Source of the DNA: Cepaea nemoralis
Taxonomy: Eukaryota; Mollusca; Gastropoda; Stylommatophora; Helicidae
Reading direction: 5' to 3'
DNA length: 64,000 nt
NCBI GenBank assembly: GCA_014155875.1
Contig: JACEFZ010001387.1
Location: 1-64,000, forward strand
Part shown: in pieces, positions 1 through 10,800 of the stretch
Layout of the letters: the number at the start of each line of letters is the position of its first letter
Numbering within the stretch: the first letter of the stretch is position 1
Made by a program: the position numbers and the translations under genes
The notes under the pieces: generated by a model
Seen by the model: only the letters and a program-made list of their open reading frames with translations
Told to the model about the DNA's origin: nothing
Database searches by the model: none

Positions 1-45
1 AGTTAGGTTCACCTGTGTGCCGTGATGTTGATACATCGACTAAAA
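1..45 (-). repeat. SINE3 / LINE-RNH 3'-tail fragment
   Basis: The reverse complement reads as the tail seen at 38280-38330 (hallmark CGGCACACGGGTGC preceded by a GATCAACATCA-type segment, read on + at 38300). Only the last ~45 bp of an element is present, cut by the window edge. Confidence 0.5.
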
Positions 46-224
46 CTAAAAACAAAAAAAAAAACTAAAGACACAGGCTTGATAGACAAGGACTTTTGTT
101 TGGGCAGTAAGCTTCTTTTTCTCCAAGACTCTTTTTGTTAACGTGTTCATTGTTGTTGCTGCCTTACCAGACCTGATATTGATTTCCTGATCTAGGGATA
201 ATTTGCTGTTTACCTCTGGTCCTC

Positions 225-440
225 ATCGTCATCATCAAGTACCGTACCGGCTGTCGTAGGCGTTCATGGCTCTCCACAGATCTCGGTCTTTGGTGTTCTG
301 GATCAACTCTGCTGATTTTATTCCTCCATGCCACTGTCTCAATCCATCCAGCATCATTTCTCTTGATCTGCCTCTGCCTCTCTTCCCCTCGATCTTTCCA
401 GTTGTCACGATGTTCTCCAATTTCTCTCTTCTTATCACAC
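225..440 (-). pseudogene. LINE-A 3'-terminal fragment
   Basis: On the - strand this encodes the C-terminal tail of the LINE-A polyprotein ([18 protein letters not shown], then LDGLRQWHG, ending DSRYGT), the same segment that closes the long open copy at 45658-46863. The stop codon runs directly into a short GAT repeat, as in the other copies of this family. The fragment is 5' truncated and abuts an unrelated RT fragment at about 440, so one element was inserted beside or into the other. Confidence 0.8.
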
Positions 441-790
441 GACCTCAGGTCCTAGATATGTAAAATGGTCTGCTATCTCCAGTTCGGCATCATCAATAAA
501 GAATGATGGTACCCCTTGTGCACCTTGTGATATAATCTGTGTCTTCTTTTTGCTAACTGTTAAACCAAATTCAGAACAAGCATTGGAGAATGCAGATAGT
601 AGACGATGTAATTCTTCCTCAGAGTGGGTCGTAACTGCAGCATCATCTGCAAAAAGCAACTCTCTGATCAGTACCCTCCTAATTTTGGTCTTGGCCTTCA
701 ATCTCTGAGCATTGTAGAGGCCGCCATCTGAGCGTGAGTAAATGTATATACCGGCATCCTGATCACGAAAGGCATATTTCAATAGTAGTG
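440..790 (-). pseudogene. LINE-B reverse transcriptase fragment (FADD box)
   Basis: The - strand frame carries an RT palm core: ELLFADDAAVTTHSEEEL contains the FADD form of the catalytic YXDD motif, followed by CSEFGLTVSKKKTQ and DHFTYLG, the usual order of RT motifs C, D and E in non-LTR elements. Only about 115 codons remain, without endonuclease or C-terminal region. It differs from LINE-A (YADD), so it is a second family. Confidence 0.75.
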
Positions 791-944
791 AAAAGTATAT
801 TCCAAAGAGGGTGGGAGCTTGTACACAACTTTACTTTGCTTGACTCCACTCCAGATTTCAAGCTCTTCTGAAGCAACACCATCAAACTTGATTATACCCT
901 TCATGCCTATGTGGAACGATTCCACAATGGACAGAAAATTTCCA

Positions 945-1063
945 ATGTGTGTGTGTGTGTGTGTGTGTGTGCGTGCGCGTGTGCGTGTGTGTGTGCATGT
1001 GCGTGTGCGCATGCGCGTGTGCGTGTGTGCGTGTGTGCGTGTGTGCGTGTGTGTGTGTGTGTG
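945..1063. repeat. (TG)n microsatellite
   Basis: About 120 bp of alternating TG with GCGTGCGCG interruptions. It keeps several spurious frames open on both strands. Alternating purine-pyrimidine with CG steps is Z-DNA prone. Confidence 0.95.
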
Positions 1064-1077
1064 TTCAATGCGCCTGA

Positions 1078-1235
1078 AGGGCCTCTTTACCTGTTGTTAC
1101 CTTTATCCTAACTGTTACTGTCTCTTCGCTAATCACTACTTTAGAGCATTTACCCTCGTTGGTTGTCACTTTAATTCCTTCTAATGCGAAGTTTTATTAT
1201 TTTCAAATAACAATTGCCTGGAACTTAAAGCACTC
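1078..1235. repeat. Dispersed repeat R1, copy 1
   Basis: About 155 bp recurs in the same orientation at 20081-20235; both copies share a segment reading TTCCTTCTAATGNGAAG, then TTTCAAATAACAATTGCCTG. Both lie immediately before a - strand LINE-RNH 3' end, so R1 and the LINE tail may form one composite unit. No coding potential seen. Confidence 0.75.
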
Positions 1236-1480
1236 GGAACATTCCATGCGTGCTCACTCGTCATCTTCAACAATCAGCGAAGTGCTCCAATACTAAGGGT
1301 ACCAATTGTAACCTGATTATGTGTCCGTCTGGCCTTTCCTCAGAGAACTGAGTATCCACCAGATTCTCTGGTCACTCCCTGCCTCAACATTATCTCCAGA
1401 CCATGATGGTTATCCGTTCTTCCACATTATACACACGATTCAAGAGGGCCCAGACCACATTTGCACTCGGTGCCAACAAC
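1236..1480 (-). pseudogene. LINE-RNH 3'-end fragment
   Basis: Matches the 3' end of the RNase-H-bearing LINE also found at 20236-20640, 20645-21340 and 40385-40610: same order of an ATGCGTGCTC-type segment, an AACAATCAGCGAAG-type segment and the ATTATGTGTCCGTCTGGC segment. Non-coding or frame-broken remnant. Confidence 0.7.
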
Positions 1481-1489
1481 GGAAGCCAA

Positions 1490-1860
1490 GAACAGCAACA
1501 CTGCGCCCCACAAAGCATGACGGAAGAGGCGACCAAAGAAGGGTTGTGCTTACGATCACGTAGAAAGATTCAGCCACAAAATTTAGCCAGCCAAGAACAA
1601 GTCACATAAAGAGAAAATAATGACTCAGCCAACCAAGAGTTAAGAAAGCTCTTCTAGAAGAGATATGAAGCGTGCGGAGAAAGCCTCAAGGAGTCCGGGG
1701 CATTGATTAAAAAATGCACGGAGACAGGACATCCAGAGGGGAATAATATTGGGAAGACATAGTGGGTGCTGCAGGAGATAGCAAAAGGAGGGAGGGTTTG
1801 GTTGATGGCATATGCCCCAATGAGGGAATAAATGACAGGGGTAGAAGAAGAAATATAACG
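1490..1860. repeat. Dispersed repeat R2, copy 1
   Basis: About 370 bp that recurs in inverse orientation at 23145-23520. Shared landmarks on this strand: GAAGGGTTGTGCTTACG, then TCTTCTAGAAGAGATATG, then ATGCCCCAATG. Probably the 3' part of an unidentified LINE; frames are broken in both copies. Confidence 0.7.
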
Positions 1861-2359
1861 CTGCTTCGCGCTACGAAGGTTGTTGGTTCAATTGGAAATC
1901 CATCATTCGGTGCACGAGTGAAATGTTCTCGGAGACTCCGGGGGGTTGTCGCTGGAGCTATGGAGTCCGTACTTTGTGAAACGTCTTCGGATCCCAGCCA
2001 TGCGAAAATAGTCCTAGCCTTTTGGGTAAAACTCGGTACAATGATATCGAACCTCTGGCTTCTAACTCGACTCGATTATACCATTACCCATACCCCGTTC
2101 AACCTCTAAAGAGAAGTTATATTAGGGTCCATCCCCGGCGCAGATTAATAATCCTGTGGCCGAGTCAGCAACATATAGGATATCAATTTGAAGGCCATTG
2201 TTGTCCAAAGAGTACAAAGGCTATATAGTATGACCCCCCTGGGCTTTAAACTACTTGATACCTTTGTAAATTTAACACTAGTTTTAACTGGTAACTAAGC
2301 TGTTTAGATGCGAAAATCGTGTTTCCTGTTCTTATCTACAAGTTCTGAATGATTTCTTT

Positions 2360-2490
2360 TCTCGCAATGAACACATGTCCTAGATAAGAATTAGCTGAGG
2401 GCAACACAGCTGCTACACAAAGTGGTTTAGAATTAATCTAAAAGCTATAGTGTCAATATATAAACTTCCAGGTGCGCAGTATTTACAATA
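2360..2490. repeat. Dispersed repeat R3, copy 1
   Basis: About 110-130 bp recurring in inverse orientation at 21680-21810. Landmarks: GATAAGAATTAGCTGAG, GTGGTTTAGAATTAATCTA, CAATATATAA, GCGCAGTA. It ends just before a LINE RT fragment here and beside a LINE-RNH fragment there, so it may be a LINE or LTR end. Confidence 0.6.
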
Positions 2491-2689
2491 ATGAGTGGCA
2501 CCTTGCAGTCTTGACAGACCAAAGTATGTGAGTTGGAATTTGGCCAAAATTCTATCACAATGCCTGGGCAGAGCTTCAGAGAACATGTGGTGCCCAAACG
2601 ACATTTTCCCTCTCTCGGCCTTGCCTTGTTTGATCCAGAGGAATGGGTAACCAATACGTCTGGAACAAGGTAGGCAGCATACGCTGGCT

Positions 2690-2880
2690 GCAAACAATGG
2701 CGAGGTTCCACAAATGCTTGCAGCGGAAGTTGAAGATGTACTACATCGCATGAAGAAATGAAAGGCACACGGTCCAGACAACATTACATTGGAGGAAGTT
2801 GAGGCTTTAGGAGATTTTTTGAATCTAAATATTGACAAAATTCCTAAACGACATCTACACTATTGGCTACATTCCTAGTG
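2690..2880 (+). pseudogene. LINE fragment: region before the RT fingers
   Basis: Frame reads EVPQMLAAEVEDVLHRMKK, then KAHGPDNITLEEVEALGDFL, the region that precedes RT motif 1 in many non-LTR elements (canonical KAPGPDGI). One in-frame stop lies between the two parts. No further RT is recognisable downstream; truncated remnant. Confidence 0.65.
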
Positions 2881-3639
2881 ACCTATTAAAATCCATCTGT
2901 ATAGCTCTGAAACACGTGCTTTAGACTGCGAAGAGCGTCGAAAAATAAGCCTTATGAGTAACAGGAAACATCTGTTATTAAGAATAATTATAACAAGAAT
3001 AAGAAACAAAATTAAACCATAAATTAATGTAGATTTGTTGAGGGGAAGGGCACAAACAATATTATCTTTAGTCATTAGTCGCGGTTCCAACTTCACGGCA
3101 ACGGGTCGTCCCCATTATGCTCCGTTCCTGTGCCAGTGAATATCACACAAAATGCTCCCCAATGCCCCATGTGAAAAGTGAAACAAATAGGAGTCTCGAC
3201 AACCAACAGCCGGCACAGGTACATTGTGCATAATTCCACCGCCAGAATGCCAACACAAAAGTCCTCCACGAAAAATACAATTCATCGTCGATGGAAGCGG
3301 CAGTCGTAGAAAACCAGCAGCCACATATTACTGCATATGGCAACCCAATCAGTTCTGCCACAAAGCCAGCCGCCATTATTCGGAATATGCAGTTCACGCT
3401 ACGAACAACCGCGGACAGATGTAAAAGCATTTCACACGAAATCCACAGCTCACATTGTCGCGCCATGCACTCACTCAGTAGCAGGGCGACGGAATCATGC
3501 TCTTCCAGTCCAAAATGAGGAAAATGTGAATGTAAATGGTAGCCGCAAGCATAAACACTCCAGAGGCCTTAACCGTTTAAATACCTATCCTCCATGTTGG
3601 GGACCGGAAGTGTGAAATCTCAAAGCTATCTATATTCTC
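2881..3639. other. No recognisable gene
   Basis: Unique-looking sequence. Open frames under 110 codons occur on both strands but show no domain, repeat or splice context that I can recognise. Confidence 0.5.
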
Positions 3640-4778
3640 AGGACACTTTTAGATAGAGCTATAGAAGTAAAATCAGATCTGAACTTATGCTTCATAGATT
3701 ACTCAAAAGCATTTGACAATGCGAAACACGGAGAACACATAAAATTACTAAAGCATTTGAATACTGACAGCAGATATCTGCGAATAATAAAGAACATATA
3801 GTGGCAGCAAACAGCAGCCATAAGAATCAAAAACCTAGTAGGAACATTTCAGCGCATAAAGAAGGGTGTCAGACAAGGTTGTGTAATATCTCCTGATTTG
3901 TTCTCATTACACAGTGAATATATAATGAGATCTACAGAAAATATGTCAGGGATCCTGGTTAGTGGACATAAAGTAAATAGCATACGTTATGCTGATGACA
4001 CCGTCTTGATAACAACAAGTCAGAAGGATCTACAGGAAATGATAAATGCAGTAGTTACAGAATGTGAAAACATGGTCTATTGCTTGAATAATAGCAAGAC
4101 AGAAGTTACTGTGAAAACGAAGAAAGAGATTTTGCCTAAGTATGCGATAAAAGTAAATGAGGTTTTTTTTATTTTATTTTAGAGGGGGGGGGGGGGATAC
4201 AGAAATGCTGATATCGATATCCAGGCACGTGGATAACATCAGATGGAAGAATCATCACTGAGATAAAGAACAGAATATGACAAGTAAAAACTGTATTCTA
4301 TCAAATGAAGAATGTTTTGTGCAATAAGTCACTGTCCTTGAACATTAGAGAAATAGTAGTTGCATGTTACATAGAACCAATTGTAATATATGCCTGTGAC
4401 TCCTGGACTATTAGTAAACAGGCAAAATAATCTTTGGAAGCCTTGGAGATGTGGTTTTATAAGGAGAATGCTGAAAATTAACTGGACAGCCACAATGAGC
4501 AATCAGGACATTTTGAGGGAAGCTAAGTCACAAAAACAATTATCACAAACTCAAAAAGAGACAGTCATCATTTTTTGGCCACATTGTGAGAAGACAAAAA
4601 CTGGAACAGGTTGTGACAACCGAAAAGATTTGTGGAAAGAGAGATAAAGGAAGAAAGCGTCTAGTGTCATGGCATAAAAGGGAGTCAACACACAAATTGA
4701 TTCATGCCGTCGGAGATCGCAATTTGTGGAGGGGCATGATCTCCCATGATGATTACACTTTTCCCATTCTAGGAATGT
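3640..4778 (+). pseudogene. LINE-A-related reverse transcriptase, degraded
   Basis: RT motifs run in order: NLCFIDYSKAFDN (catalytic Asp of motif A), GVRQGCVISPDLFSLHSEY (motif B), [11 protein letters not shown] (YADD, motif C) and the C-terminal segment ending near 4750. Related to but clearly diverged from the copy at 45658. Frames shift at about 3800 (in-frame TAG), at a G homopolymer (4184-4195) and again after 4390. The 5' end begins inside motif A, so it is 5' truncated. Another fragment of this subfamily is at 29145-29220. Confidence 0.85.
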
Positions 4779-4935
4779 GACAATTTATTGACACTATTAA
4801 ACTTTGCCCAGTCTAGGAATGTGTCATTTTATTAGTCTTATTAAACTTTGCCCAGTCGAGGGATGTGTCAATGTGATGCGCATTCTAGAAACGTGTCCAT
4901 TGTTTTCTTATTAAACTTTGTCCATTCAAAAGATC
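4755..4935. repeat. Tandem repeat, ~60 bp x 3-4
   Basis: The unit contains TTAAACTTTGCCCAGTC followed by AGGAATGTGTC and a T-rich stretch. It begins where the LINE remnant ends, so the LINE 3' tail may have seeded it. Copies are diverged. Confidence 0.75.
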
Positions 4936-5480
4936 TGTAGAAAACTATCGACGTAAAAACTAATAGATATTCCTTCACTCATTTACATGATTAAATATAT
5001 ATATATATAACCTTATATACGAACTTGACAATAAACAAGCACACTACAATCCTAACTTAATTTTAAAACGAAAATAGACACGAAGTTTGTTAATATAAGC
5101 ACAATTCTTATCTAAATAATTACTTCACGTGTCGTTTCTCATTAATCCTGATGTTAATATTTGACTTATGCAAGCACATAATTGACCTGTGTTATTGACA
5201 TATATTTAGACGTCGGCCACAAACAAATTAGCCTGTTTTCAATTCAAGCGATTGTTCGTACAAGCAAGAATCTACAATGCTTTGCTTACTGCTATTAGGT
5301 ATGTTTTTGTATCGTTTCACGGGCGTAATTGTTTTCTGAGACATTCTTTTTTAAAGTTTAGTAATACGTCGCTGATAAGAAAAGGATAGTTGGTAAACTC
5401 AATATTCTATCCATCATGTGCCATGCCGATAAGTGTGGGCGTCATGATTCGCCAGTTTCTTCTTCTTTCGTTCGCCTGAA
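4936..5480. other. AT-rich spacer, no recognisable gene
   Basis: AT-rich sequence with a short (AT)n run near 4997-5009. I see no coding or repeat signal. Confidence 0.6.
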
Positions 5481-5486
5481 ATATGT

Positions 5487-6023
5487 TTATAACTGCAATG
5501 TTGTCTCTTGTATGAATCTAACAGTCTCTTTTAGTTCACTCAGCGGTCCATAGAGTTTATCTTCCACTGTTGTCTCTCTAGGCCAGAAGGTTCGCCTGGA
5601 TATGTTGTAGTTTGGGCAATCCTGGAGTATGTGCTCTGCTGTCTGCGACGCCAAACCACATGTGCACATGGCTGAGTCACCAATCTTGAATTTTGTATAC
5701 ATGTGGTTGCGTAATCTATTGTGTCCTGTTCTGAGGCGAAGAAGAATGACCTGTTCTGGTCTGTCCATAACGTGGTAGTCGTCTTGAGTAAGATTTGGTG
5801 GTCTTCTGACTGATGTGATCATTCTTTTCTTTTGGTGGTATGTAATGGGCACATCACGTTGTTCTTCTTTTGCTCCTTCCTTAGCCAATCGATCAGCTCT
5901 GTCGTTTCCGGGGACTCCACAGTGGGATGGTATCCACTGTATGGTGACCTTACGCTGACAGCTAAATTCAGAAAGTAGTGTCCTTAGAACTGGCAATGTC
6001 CCAGACAGGAGCGACTCTATCAC
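5487..6023 (-). pseudogene. LINE C-terminal RNase H and Cys/His domain
   Basis: About 178 codons are open. The RNase H C-terminal part is clear: VTIQWIPSHCGVPGNDRAD carries the conserved His and Asp near the end of the fold, followed by LAKEGA. Downstream, MCTCGLASQTAEHILQDC is the CXC...H...C zinc-binding tail typical of I/Jockey-type LINEs. The RNase H N-terminal part (first Asp, Glu, second Asp) is missing because the sequence changes to a LINE-A fragment at about 6025. The family differs from LINE-RNH at 40-45 kb. Confidence 0.8.
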
Positions 6024-6024
6024 T

Positions 6025-6480
6025 AGAGTCGTGGATCAGTGCAGTGTTCTTGTCTCGACCATACACAGTGGTCAAGGTATCCAGTTATTTACTTCTCTGT
6101 CTTCCCCTTGTTGTCTTCCCCTCGATCTTGCCAGTTGTCACCAAGTTCTCTAATTTATTTCTTCTCATAACGTGTCCAAAAAAAATTGTTATTGTCTACG
6201 TCTAATTTCTCTAATCAGTTTACGATTGTCATTTGTTTTTTGTAGGACTTGGTCGTTGGTCTTTCTATCTTTCCATTGTATTCTTTGCCTTCTCCTCAGA
6301 AACCACATTTCCACAGCCATCAGATGTTTTTTTTTTCTTCAGCTTGTCTGTTTATTGCCCACGCTTCCCATCCATACAAAAGAACGGGCTCTATGTAGCA
6401 CTTCAACACTCTTTTTCTCGTAGCAATTGACATCTGTTTATTGGCCAGTATCTCAAATTACGCATACGGTAACACATACA
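6025..6480 (-). pseudogene. LINE-A C-terminal RT fragment
   Basis: On the - strand, frames give the LINE-A segments [16 protein letters not shown], then a [14 protein letters not shown] stretch, then HDSSD, aligning with the C-terminal third of the copy at 45658-46863. Several frameshifts and stops. The last ~25 codons and the tail are missing where the RNase H fragment begins. Confidence 0.75.
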
Positions 6481-7368
6481 ATACATATGTTTAAAGCGTG
6501 GTATATAAATATATATGTTGGCTTCCCTAAGCCTTGGTTGGCAACAGGTCTAGGATTGAAGCTCCGACAGGCGGACAGTTAGAGCATTGCTTTGCTGATC
6601 CGGCAGCTTCTGCAGCTTGTCTTATTCCATATGCATTGTGTTACGCGTCCTATAGTGTAAACTAGGCAGTCCGAGAGGGGGATCATGCTGCGTACGCAAC
6701 ATATGGTGTCTAAATTCAGCCCAGGCTTTGTGCTTATACTTTATGCTGTATTACTCCATCCCGCGTCTTCTATCGCCATGGATTGTAGTTATTATGCCTT
6801 TTTTTTAAAGCACGATATTAAAAAAAAACTACGCGTTGGCACGATTGTCTTGTATTCAAACTCCCATCGAGACGGATTATTTTTCAGTTGACGTGGGCTC
6901 TCGGGTCGACCCAGGGGAAAACTAGTCAGTTTTTATCCATGTTCAAATCTTGTTACATTTCAGCATCTTTCTTGTGGTGTAGGGTCAAGAGAGAGGGATA
7001 GTACCTCACGGTGAGTGACAGTTATATCCCAAAGGATAGACCAGGATCCTATTTGGTTAGAATCTCTTTTGCTAGCTCATATATGGCTCCACGAATACCG
7101 CTTGTGTACGGCGGTGGCCACACCACGAGCAACAGTCTTGGTTGACTGGCTAAACTACATGAGTGAAGTAGGGGTAATATCCTACAAAAGGAATGTCCAT
7201 CCCTAGTACACAAAAGACTGGGACGGTGAACAAGGCGGTTGAATCTATATATAGATCGACGGCTTCGAAAGCGAAACAGCAGAGTGTGTGGTACACATGG
7301 GACGTGTTCAGAACACAAAAGTGAACATGGCTGGGCATCGTGGAAGAGACTGGGACTTCACCACGTAG
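6481..7368. other. No recognisable gene
   Basis: Unassigned sequence. Short open frames on both strands (under 90 codons) overlap each other and show no domain. Confidence 0.5.
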
Positions 7369-7370
7369 TA

Positions 7371-8191
7371 TTGGAAGGCCCCGCTTTACGTCGTCTCAGT
7401 ATATGCCGTTTCGCTAAAACGACGTTGTCACATAGGGGACTAACTTCACTTTACTTGGCCACTTTTCGCCATAACGTCGTTTTGAGGCTGGGGAAACTCA
7501 TGCGGGTGTTGACAAAATCAAAGAGGGTGCTAAAAACGTAACTCCTTTGAGTGCTTCCAAGATCACTAGTACCAGAAGTATTCTTATGGAGAACATGGAA
7601 GTACTATTGAAGACCAGAACCAACGGAATATGCCTGTGAGCAAGATGGTTATCCAATAGAAATCAAAGTCTCTCTATGAAGATCTAGCTAAGAAATTGGG
7701 TGAGAGCAGTACTAGTAGTGCTGATGATAGTTTTGGAACGAGTCGTGGTTGGTTTGAGCGCTTTAAGAAGTGTTCACACCTGCACAACATTCAGACAACA
7801 GATGAAGCTTTGAGTGCTGATACGGCAGCTGCAGAGCGTTTCCCTGCAGAGTTAAAGGCCATGATTGGGGAGGGTGGTTACTGTGCAGCAGACATTGGAC
7901 ATATTTGTTGTTCAAGCAAAGGAGAGCCAGGAAAAGAGGCATGAAGATGTTAGTTTCATCCTCAGAAGAAGAGGCAGAATTTAATGCCTTTACGTCCCAA
8001 TAACTCTACTGCTCGCCCTCCAATCCACCTCTATTTAGCCAATAAATATCAACAACCATCAAAATAAACATTACTGTAGTACACAATACACTGAATTTCA
8101 CTTAATTCTATGGGAAATAGTGTTTCGCTATACGTCGTTTCACTTAACGTCGCACCAAGAACCTAACACCGACGTTAACCGGGGCCTTCAG
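7371..8191 (+). mobile_element. pogo/Tigger-like DNA transposon, internally deleted
   Basis: Ends are imperfect inverted repeats: the left end reads GGAAGGCCCCGCTTTACGTCG and the reverse complement of the right end reads TGAAGGCCCCGGTTAACGTCG. Each is flanked by TA (7369-7370 and 8192-8193), the TA target duplication of the Tc1/mariner/pogo superfamily. Inside, frame 7696-7944 carries SRGWFERFKKCSHLHNIQ and AERFPAELKAMIGEGGY, the CENP-B-type helix-turn-helix region of Tigger/jerky transposases. The DDE catalytic domain is absent, so the element is non-autonomous. Confidence 0.85.
7696..7944 (+). pseudogene. Tigger-like transposase, DNA-binding domain remnant
   Basis: 82 open codons. The stretch TSRGWFERFKK followed by ERFPAELKAMI corresponds to the second (CENPB-type) DNA-binding domain in Tigger and jerky-like proteins; upstream, interrupted frames supply more of the N-terminal part. 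In intact relatives a DET-containing catalytic segment follows shortly after EEGGY; here the frame ends first. Confidence 0.75.
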
Positions 8192-8394
8192 TATCCCACA
8201 GACAGCAATCCGATCACAACAGAAAGTAAACAGCGATACGGGTAATTCTTGACCCCCTGGAGATGAACCTGTGTAAATATGCTCGGGGAAGAGACAACTA
8301 TAGTGAGTAAGAAAGTGCATAGTGACGAATGCATCTCAAATGCCTTTGAAAGGGTGCATTCTGACAATACCTACATGAAAAGTAAAAGAAGTCT

Positions 8395-9885
8395 AAGAAT
8401 TGGTACGTGGAACGTACACGCCCTGATTTAAGCAGGGAAATTTTACAACCTTATTTCCGAAGCCAAAAAACATGGATTTAGATATTTTAGCTGTGTCATA
8501 AACAAGATGGACAGATGCGAGTTATACAAGGAGAGACGACTACATATTCATCAACTCGGGAGGAGATCACCACGAGAGAGGAGTAGGAAGTTTAGTAAAA
8601 AAGAAACTTAGAGAAAAATATTAGTGGATTCTGGGCTCATAAAGATGGAATGATATTACTCAAAATTAAGGCAAGACCTTTAGACATAGTAATTCTTCAG
8701 TCGTACGCCCCAACGACTGATTATAGTGATGAACAGCTTGAAGAATATTATGAAGACCTACAACAAACAATGAATATTGTAAAATCATCAGAGGTCGTAA
8801 TTGTCATGGGAGACATGAACGCAAAAGTTGGAAAACATAAATATAAGCAGATAGAAGAGCAATATGGTATGGGAAACAGAAACGACAGAGGAGACTGGCT
8901 GATACAGATATGCGAAGAAAACAACCTTATTATTTGTAACACATTTTTCCACCATAACCCTAGGAAACTGTATACTTGGAAAAGCCCTGGAGATAGAACG
9001 AGAAACCAGACTGACTACATCATGATTAGAAATAGATTCAAAAACAATAGATTCAAAAATAATGTCAAACATGTCAAAACATATTCTGGTGCTGATATCA
9101 ACTCTGACCACAACCCTGTAGTATTAAAATTACAAATAAAACTTAAAAACACAGGAATAAGGACATCGAAGACACCTCAAGAAGATATATCGGTATTGTA
9201 ACAACCAGTTATAAGTCATCTATACCTGGCTGAAGTAAAACATAAATATGACTGGCTAATCTTTGAAAGCATGTAACAATATAGACGTAAAAATCCTAAA
9301 GATACAATTAATACAAAGTGGGAATGTGTAAAAACTAACATACAGATTGCAAATATCACCTTACCAGTGAAGATAAATAGGAAAAAGTATTTATGGATAA
9401 CTGATGAAGTCTTGAGCAAAATGACTCAAAGAAAGAAAGCAAAGAACACGCCAGAGAATATATTAATTGACAGAGAAATACATCACATGTGCAGAGTTGC
9501 CAAAGGAGAGTGGTTGCAGAAAAGATGCAAAGAAATAGAGGATCTAGAAATAAAACACAACTCGAAAGAATTGCATGAAAATAAAAAGATTTCCAAAGAA
9601 GAAAAATAATATAACAATAAATGGTTGTATCAGAGGGAAAGATGGAGGTTTATAATTGATAATACCGACATAATAAAAAGATGGACAGAATACACAGAAA
9701 AGTTATTCTGGGACAGAGGGGTCAATAAACCAAAAGTATATAATACTCAAAATGGACCAAATATATTAAAGGTTCAAGTAGAGAAGGCTATTAAAAATAT
9801 GAAAGAAAAAAAAGGCTGCAGGACCTCACAAGATAACAGAGATGATACAATTCTTATCCAGTTTTGGCATTGATACTATCACATA
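8395..9885 (+). pseudogene. LINE apurinic-type endonuclease and linker (LINE-A type)
   Basis: The first frame opens with LRIGTWNVHAL, the classical LINE endonuclease start. Frame 8650-9201 (183 codons) has VIVMGDMNAKVG (catalytic Asp/Asn), TWKSPGDRTRNQTDYIM and GADINSDHNPV (catalytic Asp-His pair). A linker at 9367-9873 leads to PE-type pre-RT sequence. The motifs look undamaged, but stops and frameshifts occur at about 8430, 8600, 9200 and 9610. The RT start follows across an (AT)n tract. Confidence 0.85.
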
Positions 9886-9892
9886 ATTGTGT

Positions 9893-10318
<426 letters not shown>

Positions 10319-10319
10319 C

Positions 10320-10642
10320 TACTAGCTGACCCGGCCCGGCTTCGCCCAGACTCTAGTGGGGAGCATCTCATTTAATTCATATAAGTAGTCATATAAGTTC
10401 TCGTTCCCGTTACCGACTATCTGTCTGTCTGTCTGTCTGTCTGTCTGAACCCGGCCCGTCTTCGCCCAGACCCTGATGGGGAGCATCTCATTTAATTCAT
10501 ATAAGTAGTCATATAAGTTCCCGTTCCGACTATCTATCTGTCTGTCTGTCTGACCCGGCCCGGCATCGCCCAACTCCTGGTGGGGAGCATCTCATTTAAT
10601 TCATATAAGTAGTCATATAAGTTCCCGTTCCTGACTGTCTGG

Positions 10643-10684
<42 letters not shown>

Positions 10685-10800
10685 GTCTGTCTGTCTGACC
10701 CGGCCCAGCCCATGGGGGAGAGCATCTCATTTAAATTATATAAGTAGTCATATAAGATCCCGTTCCCGACTATCTGTCTGACTGTCTGTCTGTCTTGGGT
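10320..10800. repeat. Tandem block: ~115-bp units with (CTGT)n
   Basis: Four units, each with GACCCGGCCCGGCTTCGCCC or a variant, then GGGGAGCATCTCATTTAA, then TCATATAAGT, then a CTGT/CTAT microsatellite of variable length. The fourth unit leads into the homopurine tract. The opening ACTAGCTGACCCGGCCC resembles the border of a widespread invertebrate element type that I cannot name with certainty. Confidence 0.85.

Noticed and set aside
819..1184. Val-Cys and Arg-Thr-rich frames across 945-1063
   Set aside because: Caused by the TG dinucleotide repeat.
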